Positions 9,959-20,147 of a stretch of 59,700 nucleotides of DNA are shown here, piece after piece. How positions within the stretch are numbered: position 1 is the first letter of the stretch; the number at the start of each line of letters is the position of its first letter. A program made the position numbers and the translations under genes. Below the pieces are notes generated by a model. That model did not search any database. It saw only the letters and a list, made by a program, of their open reading frames with translations, and had not been told where the DNA came from. The DNA comes from Actinomadura soli (GTDB lineage Bacteria; Actinomycetota; Actinomycetes; Streptosporangiales; Streptosporangiaceae): assembly GCF_005889715.1 (NCBI RefSeq), contig NZ_VCKW01000011.1:1-59700 (forward strand). The letters run 5' to 3'.

Positions 9959-9964
9959 GCCGGC

Positions 9965-11353
9965 ATGAGCGATTGGGTCGAGGTGCGCAGGGGGAGCTAC
10001 CACGACTCGGTCACGCTGATGCGGATCAGCCGGTCGCTGTCGGAACGGCCGGACGTGGCCGCCGCGATGGTGGCGATGGGCACCGGGCTGAACCGCGAGA
10101 TGCTGGAGCGGATGGGCTTCGCGGTCCCGCCGGACGCGAGGCCCGATGACCTGGTGGTGGCCGTCCGGGCGGACGGCAAGGCGCTCGACGAGGCGCGCGG
10201 CGCCCTGGACGGGCTGCTCCGCGAGGCGTCCCGCCCCGCCGCGGCGGTGGCGCCGGGCGCGATGGCGCCGCCCCGGACGACCGCGTCCGCCGCCGCCCGC
10301 GCGGACGCGACGGTCGCGCTCCTGTCGGTGCCGGGGCCGCACGTGTTCCCCGAGGCGATGGACGCGCTGGACGCCGGCCTCAACGTCATGATCTTCAGCG
10401 ACAACGTGCCGCTCGCCCAGGAGATCCTCCTGAAGGAGGCCGCCGCCCGCCGCGGGCTGATCGTGATGGGGCCCGACTGCGGGACGGCGGTCATCGGCGG
10501 CGCGGGGCTCGGGTTCGCCAACGCCGTCCGGCCGGGCCCGGTCGGCATCGTCGCGGCGTCCGGGACGGGCGCGCAGCAGCTGATGTGCCTGCTGGACGAG
10601 GCGGGCGTCGGCGTCGGCCACGTCCTCGGCGTCGGCGGGCGGGACCTGTCGCCCGAGGTCAGCGGGCGGTCGGCGCTGGCGGCGCTGGCGGCGCTCGACG
10701 CCGACCCCGGCACCGAGCTGATCGTGCTGGTGTCCAAGCCGCCCGCGCCGCGGGTCGCGGACCTGATCCGGGAGGCGGCGCGGCGGCTGGACACCCCGGT
10801 CGTGTTCGCGCTGCCGGCGGCGGGCGAGGACGACCTGACGGCGGCGGCGGAGAAGACGCTGAAGGCGCTCCGCCGTCCGGTCCCCGAGTGGCCCCGCTGG
10901 AAGGCGATCGCGCGGGACGCGCTCGGCTGGGACCTGGCGGCGCGGGGCGCGGGCGCGGGCGGCGGCCACCGGTTCACCGACTTCGGCGACGACGCCTACA
11001 CCCGGGGCCGCGCCCACCCGATGATCGACCCGGCGCTGCGGCTGGAGGCCGTCCGGGCGGAGGCGGACGACGCCGGCTGCGGCGTCCTGCTGCTGGACGT
11101 GGTGCTCGGCCACGGCGCGGAGCCCGATCCGGCCGCGTCCCTCGCCCCGGTGATCGCGGACGCGGTGCGGGCCCGTCCCGACCTGGGCGTCGTCGTGTCG
11201 CTGTGCGGGACGCCCGCCGACCCGCAGGACCGCGACCGGCAGGCGGCGGCGCTGTGCGGGGCGGGCGCGGACGTGTTCGCCTCCAACGCGCAGGCGGCCC
11301 GGCACGCTCTGTCGATGATCGAGGGCGCGCCGGCGGAAGGGACGACCACATGA
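9965..11353 (+). CDS. AllF/FdrA-like acyl-CoA-synthetase-fold protein (oxamate carbamoyltransferase component)
   Basis: A 462-residue FdrA family protein. It has a succinyl-CoA synthetase alpha-like Rossmann region with GPDCGTAVIGGAGLGFANAV (residues ~167-186) and a ligase domain with IVAASGTGAQQLM and GVGGRDLSPEVSG. FdrA of Escherichia coli is now AllF, a subunit of the oxamate carbamoyltransferase complex. The protein seems shorter than the roughly 550-residue E. coli form, mainly at the N-terminal side. GGAGG at 9955-9959 serves as ribosome binding site and belongs to a dispersed repeat. The stop overlaps the next start by 4 bases (ATGA), so AllF and AllG partners should be made together. 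Confidence 0.85.
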   Translation: MSDWVEVRRGSYHDSVTLMRISRSLSERPDVAAAMVAMGTGLNREMLERMGFAVPPDARPDDLVVAVRADGKALDEARGALDGLLREASRPAAAVAPGAMAPPRTTASAAARADATVALLSVPGPHVFPEAMDALDAGLNVMIFSDNVPLAQEILLKEAAARRGLIVMGPDCGTAVIGGAGLGFANAVRPGPVGIVAASGTGAQQLMCLLDEAGVGVGHVLGVGGRDLSPEVSGRSALAALAALDADPGTELIVLVSKPPAPRVADLIREAARRLDTPVVFALPAAGEDDLTAAAEKTLKALRRPVPEWPRWKAIARDALGWDLAARGAGAGGGHRFTDFGDDAYTRGRAHPMIDPALRLEAVRAEADDAGCGVLLLDVVLGHGAEPDPAASLAPVIADAVRARPDLGVVVSLCGTPADPQDRDRQAAALCGAGADVFASNAQAARHALSMIEGAPAEGTTT

Positions 11354-12762
11354 CCGAGCAGCGGCACCCGCTCGGCGGGCTCCTCGCCCGCGACCCCAGG
11401 ACGGTCGCGGCGGGCGTGGAGGTCCTCGCGGACGCGCTCGCGGACCAGGCCGTCCCGGTGGAGAGGGTCGACTGGCGGCCGCCGCCCCCAGGGACGGAGC
11501 ACGCGCTCGCGGCGGTGCTCGGCGACCCGGGCCACGCGGACGCCAACGCGCGCGCAGTGCAGCGCATGGTCTCGTCCCGTCCGCACCTGGTGGACGTGCG
11601 CCCCGCCCGCGAGGTCCTCGGCCTGGACAAGGCGACGTTCCTGCACGCGGGCCCGCCGCTGGAGTGGGAGCGCGCGTCCGGCCCGATGCGCGGCGCGCTC
11701 ATCGGCGCGATGCTCCTCGAAGGGCTCGCGGAGACGCCGCTCGGCGCCGAGCACGCGCTGGAGCGCGGCGCGGCGGCGCTGGAACCGTGCCACCACCACG
11801 CCACGGTCGGGCCGATGGCGGGGGTCGTCAGCCCGTCCATGTGGATGCTGGTCGTGGAGGACGCCGAGCACGGCGGCACCGCCTACTGCTCGCTCAACGA
11901 GGGCCTCGGGAAGGTGCTGCGGTACGGGGCGTACGGGCCTGAGGTGATCGACCGGCTGGTCTGGATGGGCGAGGTCCTCGGGCCCGCGCTGCAGGCGGCC
12001 GTCCGCCGCCACGGGCCGCTCGACCTGATGTCGGTGATCGCGCAGGCGCTGCAGATGGGCGACGAGCTGCACAACCGGAACCGGGCGGCGACGTCGCTGC
12101 TGCTGCGCGAGCTGGCGCCCGGCCTGCTCGCCGCGGAGGACGTCCCGCGCGACCGGGCCGCCGAGGCGCTGCGGTTCGCGGCGGGCAACGACCACTTCTT
12201 CCTGAACGCGGGGATGGCGGCGGCGAAGGCGTGCGCGGACGCGGCGCGGAACGTTCCCGGGTCCAGCCTGGTCGTGGCGATGGCCCGCAACGGCACCGAC
12301 TTCGGCATCCAGGTGTCGGGGACGGGCGACCGCTGGTTCACCGGGCCCGCCGGCGTCCCCGACGGCCTCTACCTGGGCGACTACGGCCCGGACGACGCCA
12401 ACCCCGACATCGGCGACTCGGCGATCACCGAGACGGCCGGGATGGGCGGGTTCGCGCTCGCCGCCGCGCCCGCGATCGTCCGGTTCGTCGGCGGCGAGGT
12501 CCCGGACGCGATCGCCGCGACCCAGCGGATGTACGAGATCACCCTGGCCGAGCATCCGGCGCTGCAGATCCCGCTGCTGTCGTTCCGCGGCACCCCCGTC
12601 GGCGTGGACGTCACCCGCGTCGTCCGCACCGGGATCCTGCCGGTCATCGACACCGGCATCGCGGGCCGCGAGGCCGGGACGGGCCAGGTCGGCGCCGGGC
12701 TCGTCGAACCGCCCCCCGGCATCTTCACCGACGCCCTGCACGCCCTCGCGGAGACCGCGTAA
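11350..12762 (+). CDS. AllG/YlbE-like DUF1116 protein (oxamate carbamoyltransferase component)
   Basis: A 470-residue DUF1116 protein. Recognisable conserved blocks are LHAGPPLEWERASGPMRGA, PCHHHATVGPMAGVVSPSM (residues ~143-161), GDELHNRN and MARNGTDFGIQVSG. The Escherichia coli homologue YlbE was renamed AllG, a partner of AllF and AllH in oxamate carbamoyltransferase. The HHH cluster and the HNRN motif are likely active-site features of the family. With the two preceding genes it completes the trio. No carbamate kinase, allantoinase or ureidoglycolate enzyme is present nearby, so the source of substrate and the fate of carbamoyl phosphate are not shown in this window. Confidence 0.85.
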   Translation: MTEQRHPLGGLLARDPRTVAAGVEVLADALADQAVPVERVDWRPPPPGTEHALAAVLGDPGHADANARAVQRMVSSRPHLVDVRPAREVLGLDKATFLHAGPPLEWERASGPMRGALIGAMLLEGLAETPLGAEHALERGAAALEPCHHHATVGPMAGVVSPSMWMLVVEDAEHGGTAYCSLNEGLGKVLRYGAYGPEVIDRLVWMGEVLGPALQAAVRRHGPLDLMSVIAQALQMGDELHNRNRAATSLLLRELAPGLLAAEDVPRDRAAEALRFAAGNDHFFLNAGMAAAKACADAARNVPGSSLVVAMARNGTDFGIQVSGTGDRWFTGPAGVPDGLYLGDYGPDDANPDIGDSAITETAGMGGFALAAAPAIVRFVGGEVPDAIAATQRMYEITLAEHPALQIPLLSFRGTPVGVDVTRVVRTGILPVIDTGIAGREAGTGQVGAGLVEPPPGIFTDALHALAETA

Positions 12763-12790
12763 CGCCTGCGTACAGGGGTACCGTCCGGCC

Positions 12791-13699
12791 ATGAGCGAGC
12801 TGATCACCGGGGAGCAGTACGCGTTGCGCGCGGGCCCGTACCAGGCCGTCGTCACCGAGGCGGGCGCGGGCCTGCGCGAGCTGACGCGCGAGGGTCGGCC
12901 GCTGATCCTGCCGTACGGCGCCGACGAGCCGGCGCCCGCCGCGTTCGGGCAGCTGCTGATCCCGTGGCCGAACCGCGTCGACCGGGGCCGCTACTCCTAC
13001 GGCGGCGCGGCGCACCAGCTCGACGTGTCCGAGCCGGAGCGGGACTGCGCGATCCACGGGCTCGTCCGGTGGGCGCCGTGGCGGGCCGCCGATCAGCGGC
13101 CCGACCGGGTGCGGCTGACGCACCGGCTCCTCGGCACGGCCGGCTACCCGTTCCGCCTCGACCTGGAGGCCGAGTACTCCCTGGACGCGGTGGACGGCCT
13201 GTGCGTCCGGGTCACCGCGCGGAACGCGGGCACGGCGACGGCCCCGTACGGCCACGGCACGCACCCGTACCTCACGGCCGGGGAGCCGATCGACTCCTGC
13301 GCGGTCACGCTCGGCGCAGACCGCTACCTCCCGGTGGACGACCGGAAGATCCCGTCCGGGCCGTCCCTCGACGTCACCGGCACGCAGTACGACCTGCGCA
13401 AGGGCCCGCTCCTCAGCGACCGGCTGATCGACAACGCGTTCACCGACCTGAACCACGACGGCGACGGCCGCGCCTGGGTGACCCTCGCCGGTGCCGCCCA
13501 CACGGTGCGGCTCTGGGCGGACGAGGCGCACCCCTGGATGGAGATCTACACCGCCGACAACACCCCGAACCCCCGCGAAGGGCTCGGCGTCGAGCCGATG
13601 ACGTGCCCGCCGAACGCGTTCGCGTCCGGCGAGGGCCTGCGGCATCTCGAACCGGGCGAGGAGTTCACCGGCACGTGGGGAATCCAGGCGGCGAGCTGA
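12791..13699 (+). CDS. Aldose 1-epimerase family protein
   Basis: A 302-residue galactose mutarotase-fold protein. Motifs include LLIPWPNRVDRGRYSY, AIHGLVRWAPW (catalytic-type His near residue 90), YGHGTHPYL (second His near 157) and IYTADNTPNPREGLGVEPMTCPPNAF, where the Glu is the usual general base. It would interconvert sugar anomers, although family members vary in substrate. It follows the AllG-like gene by 28 bases. A TACCGT -10-like hexamer at 12779-12784 sits six bases before the ATG, which would suit a leaderless transcript. It may therefore be transcribed separately from the purine genes. Confidence 0.88.
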   Translation: MSELITGEQYALRAGPYQAVVTEAGAGLRELTREGRPLILPYGADEPAPAAFGQLLIPWPNRVDRGRYSYGGAAHQLDVSEPERDCAIHGLVRWAPWRAADQRPDRVRLTHRLLGTAGYPFRLDLEAEYSLDAVDGLCVRVTARNAGTATAPYGHGTHPYLTAGEPIDSCAVTLGADRYLPVDDRKIPSGPSLDVTGTQYDLRKGPLLSDRLIDNAFTDLNHDGDGRAWVTLAGAAHTVRLWADEAHPWMEIYTADNTPNPREGLGVEPMTCPPNAFASGEGLRHLEPGEEFTGTWGIQAAS

Positions 13700-13727
13700 G
13701 GCGCCCCGGTTCCCTAGGAGGCGCGGG

Positions 13728-14963
13728 GTGAGGGATCATATCGGAGTGAATCTCAGCGTCTCCTCGTACGACGACCTGTCCGATCGCATCGCCGCCGTCC
13801 GCGACGAGCACGGCGAGCGCCGGCCCGGCGGCGCCGACGGCCGGCAGCCGGTGCACACGGTGTACGTGCCGGCCGACCGGTTCTCCCGCTCGACCCCCGC
13901 CGACTTCGGCGCCGAGGCGCTGCGGCTGCTGAACACCCACACGCCGGGCGCCGGGTCGTTCGGCGCGGCGTTCGGGCTCGATCCGGAGATCGCCGGGCTG
14001 GTCCGCGAGCGGGTCGCGGCGAAGCTGTCCGCCGAGCCGGTCGAGGACGTGCGGATCGACTTCGAGGACGGCTACGGCGTGCGCTCCGACGCCGAAGAGG
14101 ACGGCCACGTCGAGCAGGTGGTCGAGGCCGTCGCCGCCGCGTACCAGGTCAAGGGCCTCCCCCACTACTGGGGCGTGCGGGTCAAGTCGTTCGCCGACGG
14201 CGGGCACGAGCGCTCGATGCGGACGCTCGACGGGTTCCTCACCGCGCTGCGCGACCGGCTCGGCCGGCTGCCCGGTGGGTTCACGATCACGTTCCCGAAG
14301 GTGGTCGCGGCCGAGCACGTCGCCCTGTTCGCCGAGTGGCTGGACCGGCTGGAGACCGCGCTCGGGCTGCCGTCCGGCATCCTGCGGTTCGAGGTGCAGG
14401 TCGAGACGCCCGACGCGATCCTGGACGGCGACGGCCGCACCGGGCTGCGCGCCATCGCGGACGCCGCCGCGGGCCGCCTCACCGCCGCGCACTTCGGCGT
14501 CTACGACTACACGGCCGCGCTGGGGCTGCCGCCGCACGAGCAGCGCCTCGACCATCCCGCCTGCGACTTCGCCCGGCACGTCATGCAGGTGTCGTTCGCG
14601 GGCACCGGCGTGCGGCTGTCGGACGGCTCCACCAACGTCATCCCGCGCAACGACGGCCCCGACGAGGTCAACGCGGCCTGGGCGACGCACGCGGCGCACG
14701 TCAGGCATTCGCTGCGGCACGGCTTCTACCAGGGCTGGGACCTGCATCCCGCGCACCTGCCGAGCCGGTACGCGGCCGTGTACGCGTTCCATCTGAGCGG
14801 CGTCGACGACGTCATCGGACGGGTCAGGGCGTGGCACGAGCAGGCGTCGAGCGAGGCGTCCGGCGTGCTGGACGAGCCCGCCACCATCAAGGCGCTCACG
14901 TCCCGGCTCCGCCGCGCCGTCGACTGCGGCGCCCTGGACGAGAGCGTCCTCCCCGCGTCCTGA
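13728..14963 (+). CDS. DUF6986 protein, HpcH/HpaI aldolase-like
   Basis: A 411-residue protein of the family often labelled DUF6986 or aldolase/citrate-lyase-like. Visible features of the phosphoenolpyruvate/pyruvate TIM-barrel superfamily are RIDFEDGYG (acidic metal-ligand region, residues ~104-112), TITFPKV, RFEVQVETPDAIL (Glu ligand) and GVYDYTAALGL. AGGAGG at 13716-13721 lies six bases before the GTG start. I recall relatives of this family near urate and allantoin genes in actinomycetes. Here too it ends the putative purine region, so a role in handling glyoxylate or a related two- or three-carbon product is reasonable but unproven. Confidence 0.75.
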   Translation: MRDHIGVNLSVSSYDDLSDRIAAVRDEHGERRPGGADGRQPVHTVYVPADRFSRSTPADFGAEALRLLNTHTPGAGSFGAAFGLDPEIAGLVRERVAAKLSAEPVEDVRIDFEDGYGVRSDAEEDGHVEQVVEAVAAAYQVKGLPHYWGVRVKSFADGGHERSMRTLDGFLTALRDRLGRLPGGFTITFPKVVAAEHVALFAEWLDRLETALGLPSGILRFEVQVETPDAILDGDGRTGLRAIADAAAGRLTAAHFGVYDYTAALGLPPHEQRLDHPACDFARHVMQVSFAGTGVRLSDGSTNVIPRNDGPDEVNAAWATHAAHVRHSLRHGFYQGWDLHPAHLPSRYAAVYAFHLSGVDDVIGRVRAWHEQASSEASGVLDEPATIKALTSRLRRAVDCGALDESVLPAS

Positions 14964-14987
14964 CCCTGCTCGCCTACGAGCGCGCCG

Positions 14988-15587
14988 TCACCCGGGCTCG
15001 TGGCCGCGGCGCCTGAGCGCGGTCAGGTCGTCGGGTGTGTCGATGTCGTCGGGCGCGGCGACATCGTCGCACGGGACGGGCGTGACCAGCTCGGGGTGTG
15101 CGCGCAGGAAGCCGCGCGCGCCCGTGTCGCCGACCGCCGCCTCGGCCACCGCGTCGAAGTGCGCCGCGCGCAGCAGGACGGGATTGCGCCGCTCTCCCCC
15201 GTAGGTCGCGACGGCGATCTCGGCGCCCTCCTCGTACGCGGCGATCAGCCGTCCGACCGCGGCCGCGGTGATCAGCGGCTGGTCGACGAGGGCGACGACG
15301 GCGGCGGGGCAGGCGGGCGGCAGCGCGGCGAGCCCGGCGCGCAGCGACGAGCCCATGCCGTCCCGCCATTGCGGGTTCGGGACGACGACCGCGCCGATGA
15401 CCTCGACCGGCTCCGCCCCCACCACGACGACGGCGGGTGAGCAGCCCGCGTCCCGCAGCATCCGGACGCCGCGGTCGACGAGCCGTTCGCCGTCGAGTTC
15501 GAGCGTCGCCTTGGGCCGTCCGAGCCGGCTTCCCTCCCCGGCCGCGAGCAGCAGGCCCGCCGGCGGTTCCGCACCGTGCAGAGTCAT
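14988..15587 (-). CDS. MocA-like molybdenum cofactor nucleotidyltransferase
   Basis: A 199-residue MobA-like NTP transferase. The nucleotide-binding signature is LLLAAGEGSRLGRPKATLEL (residues ~11-30), and ALVDQPLI (near residue 98) provides the metal-binding Asp. Proteins of this type attach CMP to molybdopterin for the xanthine dehydrogenase/CO dehydrogenase family. It is the last gene of a CoxD - CoxE - XdhC - MocA run, which matches cofactor finishing and insertion for the molybdenum hydroxylase at 1.6-5.4 kb. Cytidylyl specificity is inferred from context. Confidence 0.85.
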   Translation of the reverse strand: MTLHGAEPPAGLLLAAGEGSRLGRPKATLELDGERLVDRGVRMLRDAGCSPAVVVVGAEPVEVIGAVVVPNPQWRDGMGSSLRAGLAALPPACPAAVVALVDQPLITAAAVGRLIAAYEEGAEIAVATYGGERRNPVLLRAAHFDAVAEAAVGDTGARGFLRAHPELVTPVPCDDVAAPDDIDTPDDLTALRRRGHEPG

Positions 15588-15605
15588 CCCGCGAGGGTAG
15601 TGCGG

Positions 15606-16730
15606 TCAGGGCGCGTCGGCGTGGATCCTGCCGGTGGTGTCGGTGAGCGGGCGTCCCGAGCCGCCCCAACGGAGCTGGACGAGCTCCGCCGCGATCGACA
15701 CCGCGGTCTCCTCCGGCGTGCGGGCGCCGAGGTCCAGCCCGATCGGCGAGCGCAGCCGCCCCAGCTCGGCGTCGGACAGGCCCGCATCCCGGAGGCGGGC
15801 GAGCCGGTCGTCGTGGGTGCGGCGCGACCCCATCGCGCCGATGTAGCCGGCGTCCGTGCGCAGCGCCACCTCCAGCAGCGGCACGTCGAACTTGGGGTCG
15901 TGGGTGAGGACGCAGATCGCCGTCCTCCCGTCGACGGCGCCGCCCGTCTCCTGCAGGTACTTGTGCGGCCACTTCACCACGACCTCGTCCGCGTCCGGGA
16001 ACCGCTTGGGCGTCGCGAACACGGGCCGCGCGTCGCACACGGTCACGTGGTAGCCGAGGAACTTCCCGATCCGGGCCACGGCGGCGGCGAAGTCGATCGC
16101 GCCGAACACCAGCAGGCGCGGCGGCGGCGCGAACGAGTGGACGAAGACGGTCAGCTCGTCCAGCCGCCGCTCCCCCTCGCGGCCGTAGTGGCGCTGGCCG
16201 GTGAGGCCCTGGGCGAGCATGCCGCGCGCGTCGTCGTCGACGGCGGCGTCGAGGCGGGCGGCGTGCGGGGCGTCCGGCGCGAGCGACCCGGAGGCGCGAT
16301 CGGCCCAGATCACGCGGCGGGCACCGATCCTCCCGGGCCCGGCGACGACGGTGGCGACGGCGACCGGCTCGCGCGCCGCGATGGACGCGGCCACGCCGGC
16401 GAACTCCGGGAACGTCGCCGGGCCGACCGGCTCGACCAGCACGTCCAGGATCCCGCCGCAGGTCAGGCCGACCGCGAACGCGTCGTCGTCGCTCACCCCG
16501 TACCGCTGGACGACGGGCTCGCCGCTCTCCATCACCGACTGCGCCAGGTCATAGACGGCGCCCTCGACGCAGCCGCCGGACACGCTGCCCGCCACCTCGC
16601 CGCCGGCCGACACCGCCATCGCGGCGCCCGGCGGGCGCGGCGCGCTGCGGAAGGTGTTCACGACGGTCGCGAGCCCGAACGTCTCCCCGGACGCGTACCA
16701 GCGGGCGATGTCGTCCAGCACGTCACGCAT
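15606..16730 (-). CDS. XdhC/CoxF-family molybdenum cofactor insertion protein
   Basis: A 374-residue protein with both XdhC domains. The N-terminal XdhC/CoxI domain contains GSVSGGCVEGAV and GLTCGGILDVLVEP, whose cysteines are typical. The C-terminal Rossmann domain contains LLVFGAIDFAAAVARIG, CVLTHDPKFDVPLL and YIGAMGSRRT. XdhC binds molybdenum cofactor, promotes its sulfuration and inserts it into xanthine dehydrogenase-type enzymes. The start overlaps the end of the CoxE gene by 8 bases. Confidence 0.9.
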   Translation of the reverse strand: MRDVLDDIARWYASGETFGLATVVNTFRSAPRPPGAAMAVSAGGEVAGSVSGGCVEGAVYDLAQSVMESGEPVVQRYGVSDDDAFAVGLTCGGILDVLVEPVGPATFPEFAGVAASIAAREPVAVATVVAGPGRIGARRVIWADRASGSLAPDAPHAARLDAAVDDDARGMLAQGLTGQRHYGREGERRLDELTVFVHSFAPPPRLLVFGAIDFAAAVARIGKFLGYHVTVCDARPVFATPKRFPDADEVVVKWPHKYLQETGGAVDGRTAICVLTHDPKFDVPLLEVALRTDAGYIGAMGSRRTHDDRLARLRDAGLSDAELGRLRSPIGLDLGARTPEETAVSIAAELVQLRWGGSGRPLTDTTGRIHADAP

Positions 16731-17846
16731 GTGCGCTCCCTTTCCCTGGGCCCCCGGCGATGAGGCGGGCCAGCCCTTCCAGCGCCGCGAGGCTGTGCCC
16801 GGACGTGAAGTCGTCGACGTGCGGCAGCGCGGCCGCCATCCCCGCCGTCAGCGGCTCGTACCCGGGACGCGCCTTGTGCGGGTTCGCCCACACCACCCGG
16901 TGCGCCAGCCGGCGCAGCCGCGCCATCTGCTCGCCGAGCAGGGCGGCGTCGCCGCGCTCCCAGCCGTCCGAGGCGATCACCACGACCGCGCCGCGGGCCA
17001 CGCCGCGCTGGCCGAACCGGTCGAGGAACTCCTTCAGCTCCTCGCCGAGCCGGGTGCCGCCGCTCCAGTCCGGGATCGCCGCGGACGCCGCCGCCATCGC
17101 CGTGTCCGCGTCGCGGTGCCGCAGCTCGCGGGTGAGGCGGGTCAGCCGCGTCCCTGCGCTGAACACCTCCACGCCGCGCCCGCCGGAGCGGGTGGCGGCG
17201 TGCGCGAACCGGAGCAGGGCATCGGCGTAGGGGCTCATCGAGCCGCTGACGTCGACGATCAGGACGAGGCGGCGGGGGCGGGTGCGGTGCGTCCGGCGCT
17301 TCAGCAGGGACGTCTCGCCGCCGCGCCGCAGCGTCTCCCGGACGGTCCGCGCGGGGTCGAGCCGTCCGGTCGGCGCGGGCGCGAACCTGCGCGACCTGCG
17401 CCGCTCCGCGCCCGCGTCCAGCACCGCGATGAGGCGGGCGACCTCGGCGCGCTCGGCGTCGGTCAGCCGCGCCACGTCCCGGTCGCGGAGCACCTCGACG
17501 GCGCTGGCGGTGGCCGCCTTCAGCCCCTCGCTGCGCTCGCCGCCGTCCCCCGCGCCCGGGTCGGGCATCGTCGTCCGGCGGACGACCACGGGCGGCGGCC
17601 TGCGCCCCGGCCGGGCGGTCGCGCCGGAGAAGTACGCGGCGAAGCACCGGTCGTAGCGGGCGAGGTCGTCGGGGTCGGCGCACAGCGTGAGGCGTCCCGC
17701 CCAGTACACGTCGGACGGGTCGAGCACGTCGAGATGGTCGAGCGCCGCCAGCATCGCCTGCACCCGCTCGGGATCGGCGGCGCCGCCCGCCGCGCGCAGC
17801 GTCCTGGCGAACCCGACCATCGTCTCGGTGACGTCGCGCCCCACGC

Positions 17847-17850
<4 letters not shown>
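16723..17850 (-). CDS. CoxE-like VWA domain protein
   Basis: A 375-residue protein. The C-terminal von Willebrand A domain carries the MIDAS motif DVSGSMS (near residue 200), the Thr in SGGTRLGEEL and the Asp in IASDGWERGD. The N-terminal part is the usual CoxE region with a basic RRRSRRF stretch. CoxE works with the AAA+ protein CoxD in maturing the metal centre of CO dehydrogenase-family enzymes. The GTG start overlaps the CoxD stop (GTGA), so they are translationally coupled. The MIDAS residues look complete. Confidence 0.88.
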
Positions 17851-18737
<887 letters not shown>

Positions 18738-18871
18738 CGCCGCCGTCTCCCCACGGCTCTCAGGCTACTCAGCCGAAGCGGCGGCGTGCATACCGGGACA
18801 TCCGCGCATTTATCCAAGTAAGCAAGTATGGAAAGTTGACTTTCCTTCGGGTGCTGAGCAGCATCGAAGCC

Positions 18872-20137
18872 ATGCGATCCGGTGACCGGGACGACCTCGA
18901 CCTGACCGACGAAGCGACCTACGAACGCCTCCGCTCCCCGTCCAGGCGCGCGCTGCTGCGCCTCTCGGCCGGCGCGGGACTGAGCGCCGGGCTCGGCGGC
19001 GGCCTGCTCACCGCGCTCGGCCCGCCGGCGGCGGCCGCCGCCGGCGGGATCGTCAAGCCGCTTCCGCCAGAGCTGTTCATCTCGCACGGCACCAACGCCG
19101 AGATGCGCTGGGAGGCCATGCGCCGGCAGGGCTACCTGACGCCCGCCGACCGGTTCTTCGTCCGCAACCACACCGCCACGCCTCTCATCGACGCGCGCAC
19201 ATGGAGCCTCAAGCTGTGGGGCACCGGCCTGCGCGGCCGCCCCACCGAGGACAGTCCCGTCGAGCTCACCTACGAAGACCTCCTCGACCTGCCCTCCGAG
19301 ACCCTCACGGCGTCCATCGAGTGCACGGGCAACGGGCGCGGCTTCTTCGCGTCCCAGCAGGGGCAGGAGGCTTCGGGCACCCCGTGGAAGCTGGGGGCGG
19401 TGGGCGTGGCGCGGTGGCACGGGGTCCGGCTGTCGACGGTGCTGAGGCGCGCAGGTATAACCCGCGAGGCCGTGGACATCATGCCGCGCGGACTGGACGC
19501 TGACTACGTGGACAAGGGCGAGAACCTCGGCCGCGTGCGGCGTCCCCTTCCCGTCGCGAAGGCGATGAAGGACGTCCTGCTCGCCTACCGAATGAACGGG
19601 GCGCCCCTGCCGGCCGACCACGGCCATCCGGTCCGCCTGGTCGTGCCGTCCTGGGTCGGCATCGCGTCCGTCAAGTGGCTCGGCGACATCCAGGTGGCGG
19701 ACGAGCCGCTGTTCTCGCCCTGGAACACCCGCTTCTACCGGCTCTTCGGCCCCGCCTACCCGCCGGACGGGTCCGCCCCGCTGACCAGGATGAACGTCAA
19801 GTCCGCGTTCGAGCTGCCCTGGGAGGCGGAGCTGCCCGCGGCGCGGCCGCTCGCCCTGCGCGGCCGGTCCTGGTCGGGCGGCGGCCGGATCCTGCGGGTC
19901 GAGGTCAGCGCGGACGGCGGCGCGACCTGGCGGCCCGCGCGCCTCCGCGACCGCCACCCGGACCCGCGCGGATGGGCGCGCTGGGAGTTCGGCTGGCAGC
20001 CCAGCCGCCCCGGACCGTACGAGCTGCTCGCCCGCGCGACCGACGAGACCGGCGCGACGCAGCCCGCGACCGTCCCCTTCAACAGGCTCGGCTACCTCTT
20101 CGGCGCCGTCGTGCGGCACCCGGTCACCGTCATCTGA
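18872..20137 (+). CDS. Sulfite oxidase-family molybdopterin enzyme, Tat-exported
   Basis: The protein is about 421 residues. Near the N-terminus, SRRALLRLSAGAGLSAGLGGG is a clear Tat signal (SRRxLLR plus a hydrophobic stretch). The oxidoreductase molybdopterin domain follows, with Cys151 in SIECTGNGRGF as the probable molybdenum ligand. The C-terminal Mo-co dimerisation domain contains GRSWSGGGRILRVEVSADGG. Relatives include SorA sulfite dehydrogenase and SoxC sulfane dehydrogenase. I chose the ATG at 18872; a TTG at 18836 is also in frame. It lies 10 bases before an SBP56-type methanethiol oxidase gene, pointing to oxidation of a reduced sulfur product outside the membrane. Substrate not proven. 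Confidence 0.85.
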   Translation: MRSGDRDDLDLTDEATYERLRSPSRRALLRLSAGAGLSAGLGGGLLTALGPPAAAAAGGIVKPLPPELFISHGTNAEMRWEAMRRQGYLTPADRFFVRNHTATPLIDARTWSLKLWGTGLRGRPTEDSPVELTYEDLLDLPSETLTASIECTGNGRGFFASQQGQEASGTPWKLGAVGVARWHGVRLSTVLRRAGITREAVDIMPRGLDADYVDKGENLGRVRRPLPVAKAMKDVLLAYRMNGAPLPADHGHPVRLVVPSWVGIASVKWLGDIQVADEPLFSPWNTRFYRLFGPAYPPDGSAPLTRMNVKSAFELPWEAELPAARPLALRGRSWSGGGRILRVEVSADGGATWRPARLRDRHPDPRGWARWEFGWQPSRPGPYELLARATDETGATQPATVPFNRLGYLFGAVVRHPVTVI

Positions 20138-20147
20138 AAGGACGATC

